DNA of 64,000 nucleotides from contig NC_084474.1 in assembly GCF_027409185.1 (NCBI RefSeq), positions 27,061,382 through 27,125,381 of the forward strand, given 5' to 3'. Numbering within the stretch: the first letter of the stretch is position 1; each line of letters opens with the position of its first letter. Of this stretch, positions 46,179-57,992 are shown piece by piece. The translations under genes were made by a program, and so were the position numbers. Source of the stretch: Cynocephalus volans. Its lineage: Eukaryota > Chordata > Mammalia > Dermoptera > Cynocephalidae. The notes below the pieces were generated by a model that was given only the letters and a program-made list of their open reading frames with translations, ran no database searches and was not told where the DNA came from.

Positions 46179-49100
46179 TACAATAGCATTATTTAACATC
46201 AAATAAGCAAATAGCATCAGCAAAGCAATATTAACTTGCATAAATGTATTTAAAATTTCTTTGAATATATCTACCTTTGCATAAACTGCTCACACTAGAA
46301 ATACAAACATCAATGCAGGTGAACAAAGTAATGTTCCGAGTCAACTCCGTTTTGAAAATAAATCACAACCTGAAACACTGTAAGCTTTCTCCTGAAGGAC
46401 CATAGTTAATATATTGCTTAATTTTACCCTTGTATAATCTTTTCATATACACACATCTCAGATGCAACTTCATGAGGAACTGTACAAATAAAACTCACAA
46501 ATGACGAAAGAAAAGAAAATGACAGTTAAATGTTTGAAGAAATGTATCATCATCACTATTCAACAACATAAAGGTTAAGTGATGATGCACTTATTCAAAA
46601 ATTGTACACAATTCACTATACAAATATAATACATAGGACAGCTATGTAGGAATATACAAGACTTAAAAACAGATCTAAGGCATTATGCTAGATTTTAGCA
46701 TTTTGAGGTTCTTGCACATAGCTTTTACCTGTAGTAAGAAACTTAAAAGATTTTGTTTTAGTCTATAAAGAAACACCAGGGAGAAAATTCTAATTAAAAT
46801 CGAAGCCACTACAGTAATTTTCTTTTGTGCAGAGAATGCTTTGCTCTTAGGCAGCACACTACCATACAAACACTAGAAAATTTTAAACTCACACCAACAA
46901 TTAATGGCTTAAGTTGCATTTCAAAATTGATTGTGTATCTTTGGGTTCTGCAAGTGGATCTGTGCCACCCATTTCATGTGTTAAGCCCATATGAACTCCA
47001 TTTTTAAACACAGATTAAAAATTGCATCATATAAACTGCAAAAACATTGCTTTCAATTATTACAGGCCGTAAGAGATACACGTGGGAGGAGGGGCATTTT
47101 AATCTTTGAGTCAAACGAATTCATTGTAGTAAAACAGCTCACTTCACTTTTTAAACTTACCACATTACATGAACACTTAAATGAGTTTTACAACCAAGTT
47201 AATGTATGCATACTTTTCACATTATGTTTTTCACATTTAGTAATATAAGTAAAACACTGATTATTTGTTCTATTAGACAAAAACCAAGTACCCCGTCTAA
47301 CAAATTTATTGTGTACAGCATGAGAAATACTGATAACGAAGGGAACTGATTTGGCTTTTGCTTCTACAGTGATCAATATGATCAGAGGATTCCTTCACTC
47401 TTCTTCTAATTAGATGTAAAACAAAAATCCATTACCTGATCTGGACTGTAAGAGAATTTATAATCTCTTTTCCTTCAAAACAGTAGTGATCACGAATTAT
47501 TCTAAATTACCAGTATCACAGGATTGCAGATTTGTCTGAATTGGGATTAACATTAAAACACAGTTAAAGGCGGACATTAAAGGGCAGATGGATAAACAAT
47601 ATTTTTGGACGGTGTTCTAGGGAAAAAGGACTTAAAAATAAGCAAATCTAGTTTAAACTCCATTTCTCTTTTGTGCTGTATGAAGTTAAAGTCATTTTAA
47701 TTCACATATTTCTAAAACTTAAAACTGGTCACATTAAATTGTGTACTACACGAGACTCATGCCACTGATGAGGTCCTGGAGTTCTGGGCCAACATCTGCT
47801 TGTTTTTTCCCATCACAGTTGGGCAACCCAGTGGTTTGGTGGAGAAAGTACAGCCTTCTGAGGGGACATGAACTGGTGGCCACCGAGAAGTGCTGTTCCT
47901 TGGCCACCTCCCTGTATTGAGATCCCTCTCAAGAGGAAAAAAATACCAAAATGCAAATTTCCAGAAAGTTTCTTTAGTATGGAGCAACACTTTCAGACCA
48001 TCTACTTACCATTTATCTTTGGGCTATATCTCTTTCTATATTTCTATAATCTGTACATATAGAGAGAGATATAAATATAAATAGGGGCAGTTTGTACATT
48101 TTTCACCCTGCCACAAATAAACAAAACAATCAAATCTCAAGGAAAAACTTCTCTGTTCCTAAAAAGCCCAGCTAGTGAGATATTATAAAATGCTTTGCTT
48201 TTTAGACATCAAAAAGATATCATTTTGAAATTTAGGTAAGAAAGTATGTGTATTAGGGGTTGGGGAGAAAGAGTTCCAAAAAGCTCATCAGTTTCTTGGT
48301 ATTGCAGTTATCTGAAACTGATGCCAATTAATAAAAGATTATTCCCCTACCAGAGTGGGCAAGAAAAACAACCATAAAAGTGACCTGCTTAGTAACATGT
48401 AGTCTTTCTAAGGTTCGTTAAGAAAGAATATAAACATATAAAAATCAAAAATTGGTTCCTACAGTGGCTGCATATCATATAGGTTAGATAAATGATTTAT
48501 GAGCAGAATCACAAGGTTTAGAAAATAAAAAGTCTTAAGTCTACAAATTAGGTCTAATCAAGGCATTGATATCCTTTACAAAACACCTTTAGGAGACATT
48601 GCTATGAAGATATCTAATTTAATACTGAAGTACCTCATTTTTGAGTCAATTCCACAATATGTATACCTCACAAAAATTATACAATTAGAACACTTAAGTT
48701 CTCAACTTAAATTATTGCTTGTTTACATATAAATTGGATTTTATGTACCTTACAAAACTTCAGCTTAGTCAGCATTGCTAAAAAACAAAATAAAAAACAC
48801 ATGGCAGAGGTTAAATCTGTCGTGATATCTGCTGTCAATTTAAACACACTAGTATTTCTTCCCGTTTTGGAGGCCAGAGTTGCTGGGGAACAGAATAAAC
48901 ATGCTTCCAAAGCAGGTGTCCTTAGCTTGATTGGTAACAAGTCCTAATTTTGCTGCTCTCCTTGCCAGTAAATGAGTTTTTCTGAAATTCAATAGTTAGC
49001 AATTGGTAAGTGGCTGGCAAAACATTTAAGGAAATAAAGGGCTTACCTGGTTTCTGTAGCTTATATTGTTTTTTAAAAAAATCAATGAAAGTAGTGAGGA

Positions 49101-49963
49101 CGGGGAGAAGGCAGAGAGGGGAAGGGAAAATTTGGGATAGAGCGGACAAGGAGATGCTAATTCTAGCTGTCTGATCCATTTAAAGGGAACTTAATTTAGA
49201 AATGAAAAATATTTCTTCTTGATTTTTGATTTAGGTGAACTAGTTTGATTTTAAAAAAGAAAAAGAAAAAACTACTTGTTAATATTCACAGCCCTCTCAC
49301 AGGCTCCTTTTCATCTGTTTAATAACTGGAAACTCATTCCAACATGGTCTTTAGAGATTTCTACAAAGATACAATTATGACTTTATTGGTCTTCTCTTAT
49401 TGGGTGCGTCTGTACATATATCGCTGTCCATGGTGTCTGCCCTGCTTCTGTCCCAAATGCAGGCTTTAGTTTAAAACACCTTTGTTTAATTCGTTTCTTT
49501 TCCCCAGATGAAATGTTAATCTTTTGTACTAGACTGATTAGCCAGGGAAAACAGAGCAAGAAACCAGTGTCTGGAACTGAACAGGAACAGAACAAGAGCA
49601 TGGTTCTCTTTAAATACATACATTTAAATACATTCAATCTGACATGGGTATGAAATTTGCCTGTCAACATTTACTTTGCAGGAGAGATCTAAGTTGCACT
49701 AAGGTGAATGCAGTGAACAGACTGAGCGACTGTCTGGATGCGAGCTTCAGACCGTCAAGAGAAGAGGCAGCGCCTCCTGCAACAGCCGAGTGGACTCCAC
49801 CCTGGGAGCCTGGGCCCAGGCCTGTCTGCTGATCTTGCTCTGGCAGAACTGACTGGCAGGTAAGTTGGGTCAAAACAAATAGATACAGCTCTCCAGACTG
49901 GTAAGTGTTTTGAGTAAGTGAGCCCGGTCAGCTGAAGAAAGAAGCAAGCAGCTACCTTCAGTG
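46150..49963 (-). other. NCOA2: NCOA2 3' untranslated region
   Basis: About 3.8 kb of AT-rich sequence follows the TGA. It contains no SINE, LTR or L1 piece that I can see, unlike the flanking intron and intergenic DNA, and its length is close to that of the human UTR as I recall it. AATAAA signals on the minus strand lie near the distal end (46178-46173 and 46147-46142). The exact cleavage point is not determined; 46,120-46,160 is the likely range. Confidence 0.8.
49382..49387 (-). terminator. possible proximal polyadenylation signal of NCOA2
   Basis: AATAAA on the minus strand lies about 580 nt after the stop codon. Another lies at 47310-47305. Use of either would shorten the UTR; no direct evidence of use. 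Confidence 0.3.
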
Positions 49964-49975
49964 TCAGCAGTATTT
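49964..49975 (-). CDS. NCOA2: NCOA2 exon 23, coding part (Lys-Tyr-Cys-stop)
   Basis: The last coding exon holds only four codons, AAA TAC TGC TGA, directly after a strong acceptor (T-rich tract ending CCTGCAG at 49977-49976). This gives the C-terminus [11 protein letters not shown], matching the invariant KYC end of NCOA2. It is far too short for ORF detection. The same exon continues into the long 3' UTR. Intron 22 is 4.85 kb. Confidence 0.93.
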   Translation of the reverse strand, partial: KYC

Positions 49976-50107
49976 CTGCAGGAAAACAAACAAACAGGAA
50001 GTTGTAAAACATCTCTTCAGTTTTTGATAAAACCATCATAAAGACCATCACAAAAACATCAAAGCAAAAACTGAAAAATTGACCTTTTAAAAAAATTTTT
50101 TTTAATT

Positions 50108-50195
50108 TTAAAAGATGACCGGTAAGGGAATCTTAACCCTTGACTTGGTGTTGTCAGCACCACGCTCTCCCAAGTGAGCCACAGGCTGGCCCTAA
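50108..50195 (-). mobile_element. CYN SINE, rearranged short copy
   Basis: Begins GATGACCGGTAAGGGAATCT and ends AAGTGAGCCACAGGCTGGCC. It joins the start of the dimer's second unit to the end of the first, with the middle missing. In NCOA2 intron 22. Confidence 0.85.
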
Positions 50196-50624
50196 AATTG
50201 ACTGTTTTAAAGAATACAAAGCACGAAGGCTGCATGTGGTGCCATTCCTAACCGGACACAATGCTTCCAAAGGAACGAGGATGAGTCCAACAGACCCTAC
50301 ATGCTATTTCTTGCAAGACATAGTCTGCAAACAGATATCAACCTCTCCTGAGTGACTGCTGCTCCCTAACCAATGACACCCCTAGCCCAATTTCATTTCT
50401 CCCACCTTCTCAACAAAGATCACTGAGGTACTTACTTGCTGAATTGCTCTTGCTTTTTGGCAGCATCTGATCCAGAAGGGGCCACTACTTCCTAATCCTT
50501 CTTCAGATCCATCCCGTACAAACCCACCTCCTATAAAATGTCCCTCTTGATTCTTCCTTATGAGATACTTCTAAGATTTTATGGGTGTGTTCTCCCTGGC
50601 TTCAGCAAACTAAATACACCTATT

Positions 50625-50722
50625 TTTTTTTTTTTTTAAAAGGTGACTGGTAAGGGGATCTTAACCCTTGACTTGGTGTTGTCAGCACCACTCTCTCCCA
50701 AGTGAGCCATGGGCCAGCCCCA
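50625..50722 (-). mobile_element. CYN SINE, same internally deleted form
   Basis: Same architecture as the copy at 50,108: GGTGACTGGTAAGGGGATCT to AGTGAGCCATGGGCCAGCC. In NCOA2 intron 22. Confidence 0.88.
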
Positions 50723-50899
50723 CACCTTAGTTTTAACTTCAGGGGTGTTCTTGCTAGTTTCTGGCTGCTGTGTGCTGACAATTCAAATGACTGAATACCA
50801 AGGATTGTAGTGAGCAAGAGCTATGTTGAGGCTTTTCCTTGGTTGGTGCAAGTATATCTGTCAATGATGTTCTCTGGCTATTGACTATCTTCCCTCCAA

Positions 50900-51090
50900 A
50901 AGTTTTCATTCATTTGGTAAATATTAATTGAGCATCTATTTTGTGCCAGGTGCTGGGGATATAACCTCAACAAGGCATTCCTGGTCACTGCTATCACAAA
51001 GATTGCTAAGCAAGCAAAGCAGGCGATTAAATAACAATGTAATCTCAGTTCTGGGAGGGGAAATACAGGGTGCTGTAGGAACACATACCA
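50900..51090. mobile_element. L2-age element remnant
   Basis: Carries 'ttcatttggtaaatattaat' and 'ctattttgtgccaggtgctg', a common ancient LINE-type motif. Confidence 0.45.
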
Positions 51091-51619
51091 ATTACCTCTG
51101 GGATTTAGAAGTTAGACGCAGAATTAGACACAGCCCCAAATAATCTATTTCACCTTAGCACCTTCCAAAGAGAGTGCTGGGGAAACTACTGCCAGATCAT
51201 GGGTTCTAATGGGCAAAGGTGGAATTACATTAGCCCTGCTCACAATTCTTCTAAGCTTAAAAAATTAGCTTAAAAGAATAAAAATACCTGTGATTATTTC
51301 TTCTTAGAGAAGAACATTGAATGTACTTTATAACACAAAGCTGAATATATATTTATTCTTTAACTTGTGTCACTTACATGATTTCACATGAAAATATTCC
51401 ATGGTGCTGACTAAAATATGAAAAAACCCCTCAATTTTCCAGTTAGTCTAGAAAGAAAATTTGACTGAAACACATTCATATTCTATTAAATGTACGAGGC
51501 TTAAAACCTTCAGGTGGTGTCCCTTCACAGGGACCAGCTACTGGCCAGAACCAGTTTGGTGAAAAAGAACACCAGGCATCTTCTGGAACCACATTGCTTG
51601 GGGTGGCCTCCTGGCTGCG

Positions 51620-51765
51620 TCACTTTAGGGGGCGGGGAGTCATTTGACCTTGCTGTACTTAATACATCTTAAGGCTGGTGTGAGGATTAAATAAAATCAT
51701 GTATGTAAAGTGTTTACATAGTTAGTTTCTGGGACATAAGAAGTGCTTGGTGAATGTCATCACCA
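51620..51765 (+). mobile_element. MIR SINE remnant
   Basis: 'gtgtgaggattaaataaaat', 'gtaaagtgtttacatag' and 'aagtgcttggtgaatgt' follow the 3' half of MIR. Confidence 0.6.
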
Positions 51766-51779
51766 CTAACCATCAACTA

Positions 51780-52600
51780 ATTGCAATTGTATTTTCTTTA
51801 CATAAGAGCCGTGCTGCTGAGCAGTAAACTCAATTTTAACCTATTTTAATACATGTAAAATATAAAGGAATACTTTAAGTATGTTTTATATGTTTATGTG
51901 TCTTATAAAAACAAAGAATCTTTTGGTTAAGTAAAATAACTACCCTTCTCTAATAGTTTTTTTGTCAAGTCTAGTTGTATATACCAGTTTTTCTTAAAGC
52001 AAGATAAATGGAACACAGAGTCAATTAATAATGGATCACAGTGGTTCCTAATTCAACAAGTAGAACCAGATTACCAATAAAAATTCTCAAAGAGTTCCTT
52101 GATTCATAATAGCAGCAGAGCGTGTTATAGAAACACAAGGATGCAGATGCCTGAATCGCTGTCTGGACACACATAAGTGGGATGGTGACAAATGCAAAGT
52201 GACTTCCAGTTATCACTCATGGATTAGAAGGGATATACTGTACGTATTATTCTCTGAAGGAAACAAGTGTGTCTATGACGGACTGTTCTCTGGCCTTAAC
52301 GATGAGCATGAACATATGGATGAGCCACACTTAAGAGGAGACTGGAAAAACCAGAGAGAAAGTGGGAAGGATGTAAGTGGCCTGGGCTAGACAATAACAG
52401 AGGGAATTCTCAGCATGGATCCTGAAAGGCACTTTCAATGGAGAGAGAGAACATCCTATACTTACTGATAGTTGCTGTTTGAGCTTCTAATGCTCACCTT
52501 TCTATTTGGGGCTGAGTGGGCACCTGGGAGTAGGTGAAGGTAACCACCTTGGTTCTGCTCAGCAGGTGCCCTCCCCTCCCTCCCAGCAGCCGCCTTCTCC
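51780..52600. other. NCOA2 intron 22, nothing recognised
   Basis: Ordinary intron DNA; short ORFs on both strands at 52,025-52,390 have no recognisable protein. Confidence 0.5.
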
Positions 52601-52634
52601 CTTGGTTGAGTCGGTCTTGGTCACCGGTTCCCGA

Positions 52635-52745
52635 AGTCTTCATTCATAGTTCTACCACATGCTAGCTGTGCAGCTTTGCATGAACTGTCTAATCCTCTGA
52701 GATTCAGTCTCCTCATCTGAAAACGTTGGGGAGCCTGAAATATCT
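52635..52745 (+). mobile_element. MIR SINE core remnant
   Basis: 'ttctaccacatgctagctgt' and 'gattcagtctcctcatctga' match the MIR core. Confidence 0.65.
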
Positions 52746-52999
52746 ATGAGGTTCCTCCCTCTTCAGATTAAGTATCCCAGTGCCTGAGGCTGCGGACTCT
52801 TCTCGATAAGTAGCTGAACCTTTACCATCTGTCCCACGGTATCTGAATATTTTTCTCCTCCCTTCAGGATCTAAGTAAAAGGAGAGAAGAGAATGGCACC
52901 AAGAAAGGAAATTCCTTTTTGGCCTTCTCCAATGCTACCTGCATAAAATCCTTAGAAAAATCTCACAAAAGCTCCGTGTTCCCTTTGGGAAAGTGGGCA

Positions 53000-53205
53000 G
53001 GAGGGTGCGGGGGTTAAGAACGCACATTTGGGGGTCAGCCTGCCTGGGTTCACTTCCTGGAGTGAAACCTTGGCTAAGTCGTTAAACTCTCAAAACAGTG
53101 GTTCCACCACATGGTCACAGTGTGGTTTAAATGAGGGAATCTGAATAAAGCTCTTACAGAATCCGACTTGTAGTAAATGCTCAATACATGTTGGTTGTTT
53201 ATGTA
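53000..53205 (+). mobile_element. MIR SINE remnant
   Basis: From 'gggggttaagaacgcacatt' and 'gcctgcctgggttcacttcc' to 'taaatgctcaatacatgttg'. One of the fuller MIR copies here. Confidence 0.7.
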
Positions 53206-53806
53206 ATTTTTTAAAAGGCAGAAATGGGACCATCCACATGTTTGGCTTTATAGTGGGTAAGTCTTTTCTTCCTGGAGGTAACGTGGCAGCAGAAGAAAAG
53301 ACACAAGGTGGGTCCATTCCTGGGGCTCTTGAGAAAAAGGAGTGAAGACTGGGCCCATACAGTGCTGCCGAGGGCCTTATCCTACAAAGTGGCTTTCTTG
53401 TAGCACCTGCTTTGCTGGACCCTGGCCTAGGCTGGCACATAGCCACATACACTGAAGTGTATGTGATGGAGATCTAATCTCATTGTGGTAGATTCAGGGA
53501 GGGAAATGTGAGCCCAGCCTCCCAAATGCATTTTTTCCCATAGAGAGATGGTGGGCTCAGAGGTTAAGCTCCCTGGTACCTTTGGATTAAAACAGGCTGT
53601 CCTCTGTAGGAGCCTAATTATCAGCAATGTCATTGTTCCTCTGGAAAGTGCATCCCAATTTTCAAGCCTCTATTTTTGCACATAAGCCATCATGGAGTTA
53701 TGTGGCCACTGACTTCCCATACAGACTCAGTGAAGGGCAGAACAGGATGGTCACTGGGGGAAGACACCAGCCCTGAGGGAGTGTTAAACCAACATGAAAT
53801 ACTTTC

Positions 53807-53842
53807 CAGTTTCTGTCTGACTTACAGTTTCTGTCTGACTTA
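53807..53842. repeat. 18-bp exact tandem duplication
   Basis: CAGTTTCTGTCTGACTTA occurs twice in a row. Confidence 0.97.
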
Positions 53843-54828
53843 CTATATCAATATGTGAACCCCTAAATGAGTTTTTGTGCATTTGTGCATCTGAGCATCA
53901 CACCATCTGGGTATATAAAGGTAACATCTACAGGACTCCCCCACAGCCAGCATCTCTGCCACTCGTGACTATGGTGTTTAAAAAGCAAAACCACATGGAG
54001 AAAATTAACACAATACGTTATTCAAATCTGGATCAAATTTATGTTATTACTTTCAAAACCTGAATACTAATATTAACAAAACCATCCAAGACCCACTTTT
54101 TTGTAGGAACTTCAACATCAACTGTCAATTTTCTCCACTAGCAGAGAACTTTTTAAAATAGAGCTATCTACTGCTCAGGGTTTCATCCCTTACTGTAAGA
54201 GGGCCACGCAGGCCCATTACGTATGTGCCAAACTACCCACAGAGCCCTCCCTGTGCCAGATCTGCTGCCACGCACACATTTCAGTTGCACTCTAAGTACT
54301 AATTATTCTATGGTTTCAAGATTTGGCTGAACACAGCAATAACACTCTCCTTAGAACAAGCGTTTAAGGTATAATAAGCAAATATTACAAATAATACCCA
54401 AGATTGTTACCTAAACACAATGAAATATAGAAAAACACTTAGACTTAATTAAGGAAGAGAGCAATTATAAGTTAATTCCTTGCCAGTATCCTAAACTTCT
54501 AAAACTATGATTCAGAAAAAGCAAAAATAAATCAAAGTTTGCCTTAACATTACTAATTCTTTGCTACTTTCTTTTTGGCTTTGCTATAATAATATCATTC
54601 CCAAGCAAAATTTAGTGTTCTTAATTCACATTCCACCATCAGCTCAATTAAGATGAGTTTAAAGAAGTAACTATTCACACAAAAACTTTGTATGCCAAAT
54701 GAAATCAGAAGATATTTTACAACTGTCTTTAATCGAGTGGTTGACAACATATCCATGCCAATTTTGATCTATAAAATAATCATGTTCACTTTACTTCCAT
54801 CTTTACATATCTCTCTGCTGTTTCTTAC

Positions 54829-54918
54829 CCGTGATGCATCTCCCTCCTGCTTAATCATATCCATTCCAGGCAGCTGGTTTGGGAAAAGGTTGCCTCCCCT
54901 CAGAGCAGGATCATTAAC
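54829..54918 (-). CDS. NCOA2: NCOA2 exon 22
   Basis: The 90-nt exon, phase 0 at both ends, encodes [20 protein letters not shown] then [10 protein letters not shown]. The acceptor CCCTCAG is at 54920-54919 and the donor GTAAGA at 54828-54823. Human NCOA2 ends this segment with GDTTR as I recall; here it reads GDASR. Confidence 0.95.
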
Positions 54919-55383
54919 CTGAGGGAGACAAGACATGACAGGGGCTCCGTTCAGTGGGACATCCAAAATTGTACTGGAAAAAAACCAACCATCACTGTTC
55001 CTCTTCTTTGTATTTAGAAGTATAATCATGGGAAAAGAGAATACATAAATATGCCTCACCCTTGTACCTATTTCCCCCATGTATGTATTTTGGGGGGAGT
55101 ACAGAGGAACATGAGAATATATATTTACACTAGCTGCCTTCAAAATTAGATTTTATTTGTATTCTGTACAAAATCAAATTCAATTGAGATGATTATACTA
55201 GAAAGATATTCATGTCATAACCTGTTCACTTTTTGGCTGGTTCAGATTAAGACCGATGACTCACATTTGGGACTTAGAAGTCATCCGAGAGGCGCCTGAC
55301 CTCTTTGCTACTTGTAAAAGTGGGCATAAATACCGAGAACAGTGCTGGATTTTGTGAGTTTATTCTGACCAAGTGAACTACTC

Positions 55384-55438
55384 ATTAGCATTTGTACATT
55401 TCTTTTACAAATTACAAAGTAAATGTACAAATGCTAAT
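55384..55438. repeat. inverted repeat with 18-bp perfect arms
   Basis: Left arm ATTAGCATTTGTACATTT (55384-55401), right arm its exact reverse complement (55421-55438), spacer 19 bp. In NCOA2 intron 21. Confidence 0.97.
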
Positions 55439-56039
55439 CGAGGAATGATTTTGTCAGAAGACACACTGCAGTTGTGTTTTTTGGGCTTCTAAATTAAGTC
55501 TGATATTTAAAAGGTTTAAATCCAAACAAAAGTTTCAAACAAGCTGTGTCATTAAAAGTGCATCAATTTGTTTCTGGGCAGGTTGGACTAGGACCATGCA
55601 CACTAGACCATCCCAGTGGCCCATTACTTTGTACACTGTGCTTTCCTTACAAAGCAAATCAGGAATCACTAGTGGCCCATTTTTGTAGGAAATTCAACAT
55701 CAATCCTATGTTTTTCTATATTGAAAAGATAAAAATCTGTATTTCTTTAATTTATGCCTGTTGAATTCATCCAAATAAACATTTAACTACCATCAATTCA
55801 ACAACAGAAGTACAAGCTATTACAAGCACACCGCCTTCTTAAATTGCAAAGGGCTTTACATTTTCGTGTGTACTATCTGACATTTTTATTAATCATCATT
55901 TTATAAAATAAAATACTGAGGCATTGTAACATTTAGTAAATTTTCACAAAAATTGTGGTTTACTAACATCAGAATGGACCTAATCAAACTTTTCAATCTT
56001 TCACCATTCTCATAATCATGTTCTAATTAAAATTCACAG

Positions 56040-56150
56040 TGCTACCCATGACTTATTGCTAAAGTCATTAAACCTTGCAGTGCCTCAGTTTCTCCATATA
56101 TAAAATAAGATTCAGGGTCCTTGCTACATTTTTACTCTGTGAACTACAAA
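56040..56150 (+). mobile_element. MIR SINE remnant
   Basis: 'ccttgcagtgcctcagtttc' and 'tccatatataaaataagatt' match the MIR core. Confidence 0.55.
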
Positions 56151-56205
56151 GAATCAGTAGCAGAACAATCAGCATTTTGGGGCCTTTAAAAGTAAGATCT
56201 TCAGG

Positions 56206-56298
56206 GGGCTGGCCAATTAGCTCATTTGGGAGAGCGTGGTGCTCTTAACACCAATGGGTTCAGATCCCCATACAAGCCACCTACCAAAAAAAAAAGAG
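56206..56298 (+). mobile_element. CYN SINE, monomer
   Basis: Head GGGGCTGGCCAATTAGCTCA, A9 tail; AAGATCTTCAG and GAGGTCTTCTA flank it. In NCOA2 intron 21. Confidence 0.9.
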
Positions 56299-57038
56299 GT
56301 CTTCTAAAAACCATGCTGAAATCATTAACCTACATTTTTACCTCTGAATCAGCCACACATTTTTGGATTCCAAGCTGGCTACCTTCTATCACAAATGTTT
56401 TGTGTCTCTTTGCCACCTAGTGAAGCTGGTGTGTGCTTAGGGATAAGTAGAATCATTTTGGTATTATTAGTATTATTAGTAATCAGTATTAACAACAAAA
56501 CAATTATTAAAATAAATTGACAAAAAAAAAATCATGGCATCCACATTCCATAGATTAAAAAGAATAGTTTCTGGACTATCTGAGTCAGTCTCCCTCCATA
56601 AGTGAAGTATCATTTCAAAATAACCAGATGGCAGATAGTATAGCCCTTGCTTTTCATCTGGTTTTACATTTAGAAAAAAATCAGTTCTTAAGCTATATAC
56701 CCCAAATAAAACTACTTAAAAAGCATATTCGCCCTTCCATTTTTTAGAGATTCATTTCAGATATTGCTAAAAATTCCTCAAATAAGAGAAAAATGTAAAT
56801 GATGAGAAAATTAAGAAATATTTCAAAAGATCCTTGAGCAGTCAGGAATCCTTTCATGTTTTCTTTAAGTTAATGAGTATTTTTGTTAATCTCTCTAAGG
56901 TGATAATAAGGTGAAAAAACTCTTCAAAATAAATGAGTGTTGATGGCAGAGGGTAGCTATATGGAAATACACATTTAATGCAGAAATAGACAAGAAACTG
57001 CGGACAGAAGGCAATGGACTTCCTTCCTTGGGGCTCAC

Positions 57039-57237
57039 CTGCTCGGGACCCATGGAGGACAGCCCTGACGTAGGCACGGAGGTCACTGAGGTCATGCTGA
57101 TCTGTCCGGTCATCTGGTTCATGTTGCTCATGCCACCTGTGTTGGTCGCCATGGATACATTGATGTTCATATTGTTATTGTACATGCTGGTGTTTGCTTG
57201 CTGTCCAAAGTGTGGTGGGGACTGTTGTGAAAACATG
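57039..57237 (-). CDS. NCOA2: NCOA2 exon 21
   Basis: The 199-nt exon completes the split Ser codon and encodes 66 residues from [20 protein letters not shown] to [11 protein letters not shown]. It is Met/Asn/Ser/Gln-rich, as expected for activation domain 2, which recruits CARM1 and PRMT1 in the family. The acceptor TTCTAG is at 57239-57238 and the donor CAG|GTGAGC at 57038. Reading past the donor gives intronic sequence. Confidence 0.95.
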
Positions 57238-57739
57238 CTAGAACATAATGGAAAGATTAAATAAAATGTTAGAGCCTAATGGCAAACAGAGGCAGGCAGG
57301 CAGTTAAGTCCAACGTTGCAAGGACCCAGGGCAGGACAGGCAGCAGGGGGTGTAGTTGGTGAGGCCTGAGACAGCAGCAGAGGTGGCTCAATGCAGCTGC
57401 AAAGGAGACCAAGCCCTCCTCCCTCTCATATGTTCCTGGGACAGTTGAAGTCTACTCCCCACTTTCGTGTCTGCATCAGAGGAGCTTTCTGTTTGTTTTA
57501 ATCACATGCACTGCTGAAGGGTGGCGTCCAGGTCACCACCTGCCACAGCAGTTTCTATGGTAAATCGGTGTGGTGATATCTTTTTAAAGATGTTCCTTTT
57601 ACTCCAAAGGAAAAGGTATTTTACTAAGCTTTTGTAAATTCTGGTGACTTCTGCCCTAGGAAAAGTAAATCGGCTTATTGAGCAGTTTACTTGATAATGC
57701 TTGCTTGAGCAAAGAAGTTAAGAAAAATAAAGAAAAGAG

Positions 57740-57764
57740 AACTTTCTACAGTCTGTAGAAAGTT
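57740..57764. repeat. 12-bp-arm palindromic hairpin near a 5' splice site
   Basis: AACTTTCTACAG, one base, then its exact reverse complement. It begins about 50 nt inside NCOA2 intron 20. Confidence 0.95.
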
Positions 57765-57814
57765 TTCCTGGTGATCATTTATATCAAAAGGACACAGAAA
57801 CGTGGCGGTGTTAC

Positions 57815-57992
57815 CTGTTTCCACCCATGTTCCCCTGGGCCCATCCGTTTATGTCTGAGGGGGCCTGATAGGCGGGGTTGGCCTGAGACTGCTGCATCAT
57901 GGAGCTCTGGGTGTGCGCCATCCGGGGCGACATGAGAGGACTCTGGGGAGTCGTGGCCCCAGTAAAGCCTGGATCAGGTTGCTGACTTATTC
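57815..57992 (-). CDS. NCOA2: NCOA2 exon 20
   Basis: The 178-nt exon completes a split Gly codon, encodes 58 residues ([20 protein letters not shown] to WAQGNMGGN) and leaves two bases of a Ser codon. The acceptor is a T-run ending AAG (57994-57993) and the donor is GTAACA at 57814. The phase fits either form of exon 19. It belongs to the AD2 region near residues 1307-1364 in human numbering. Confidence 0.95.
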
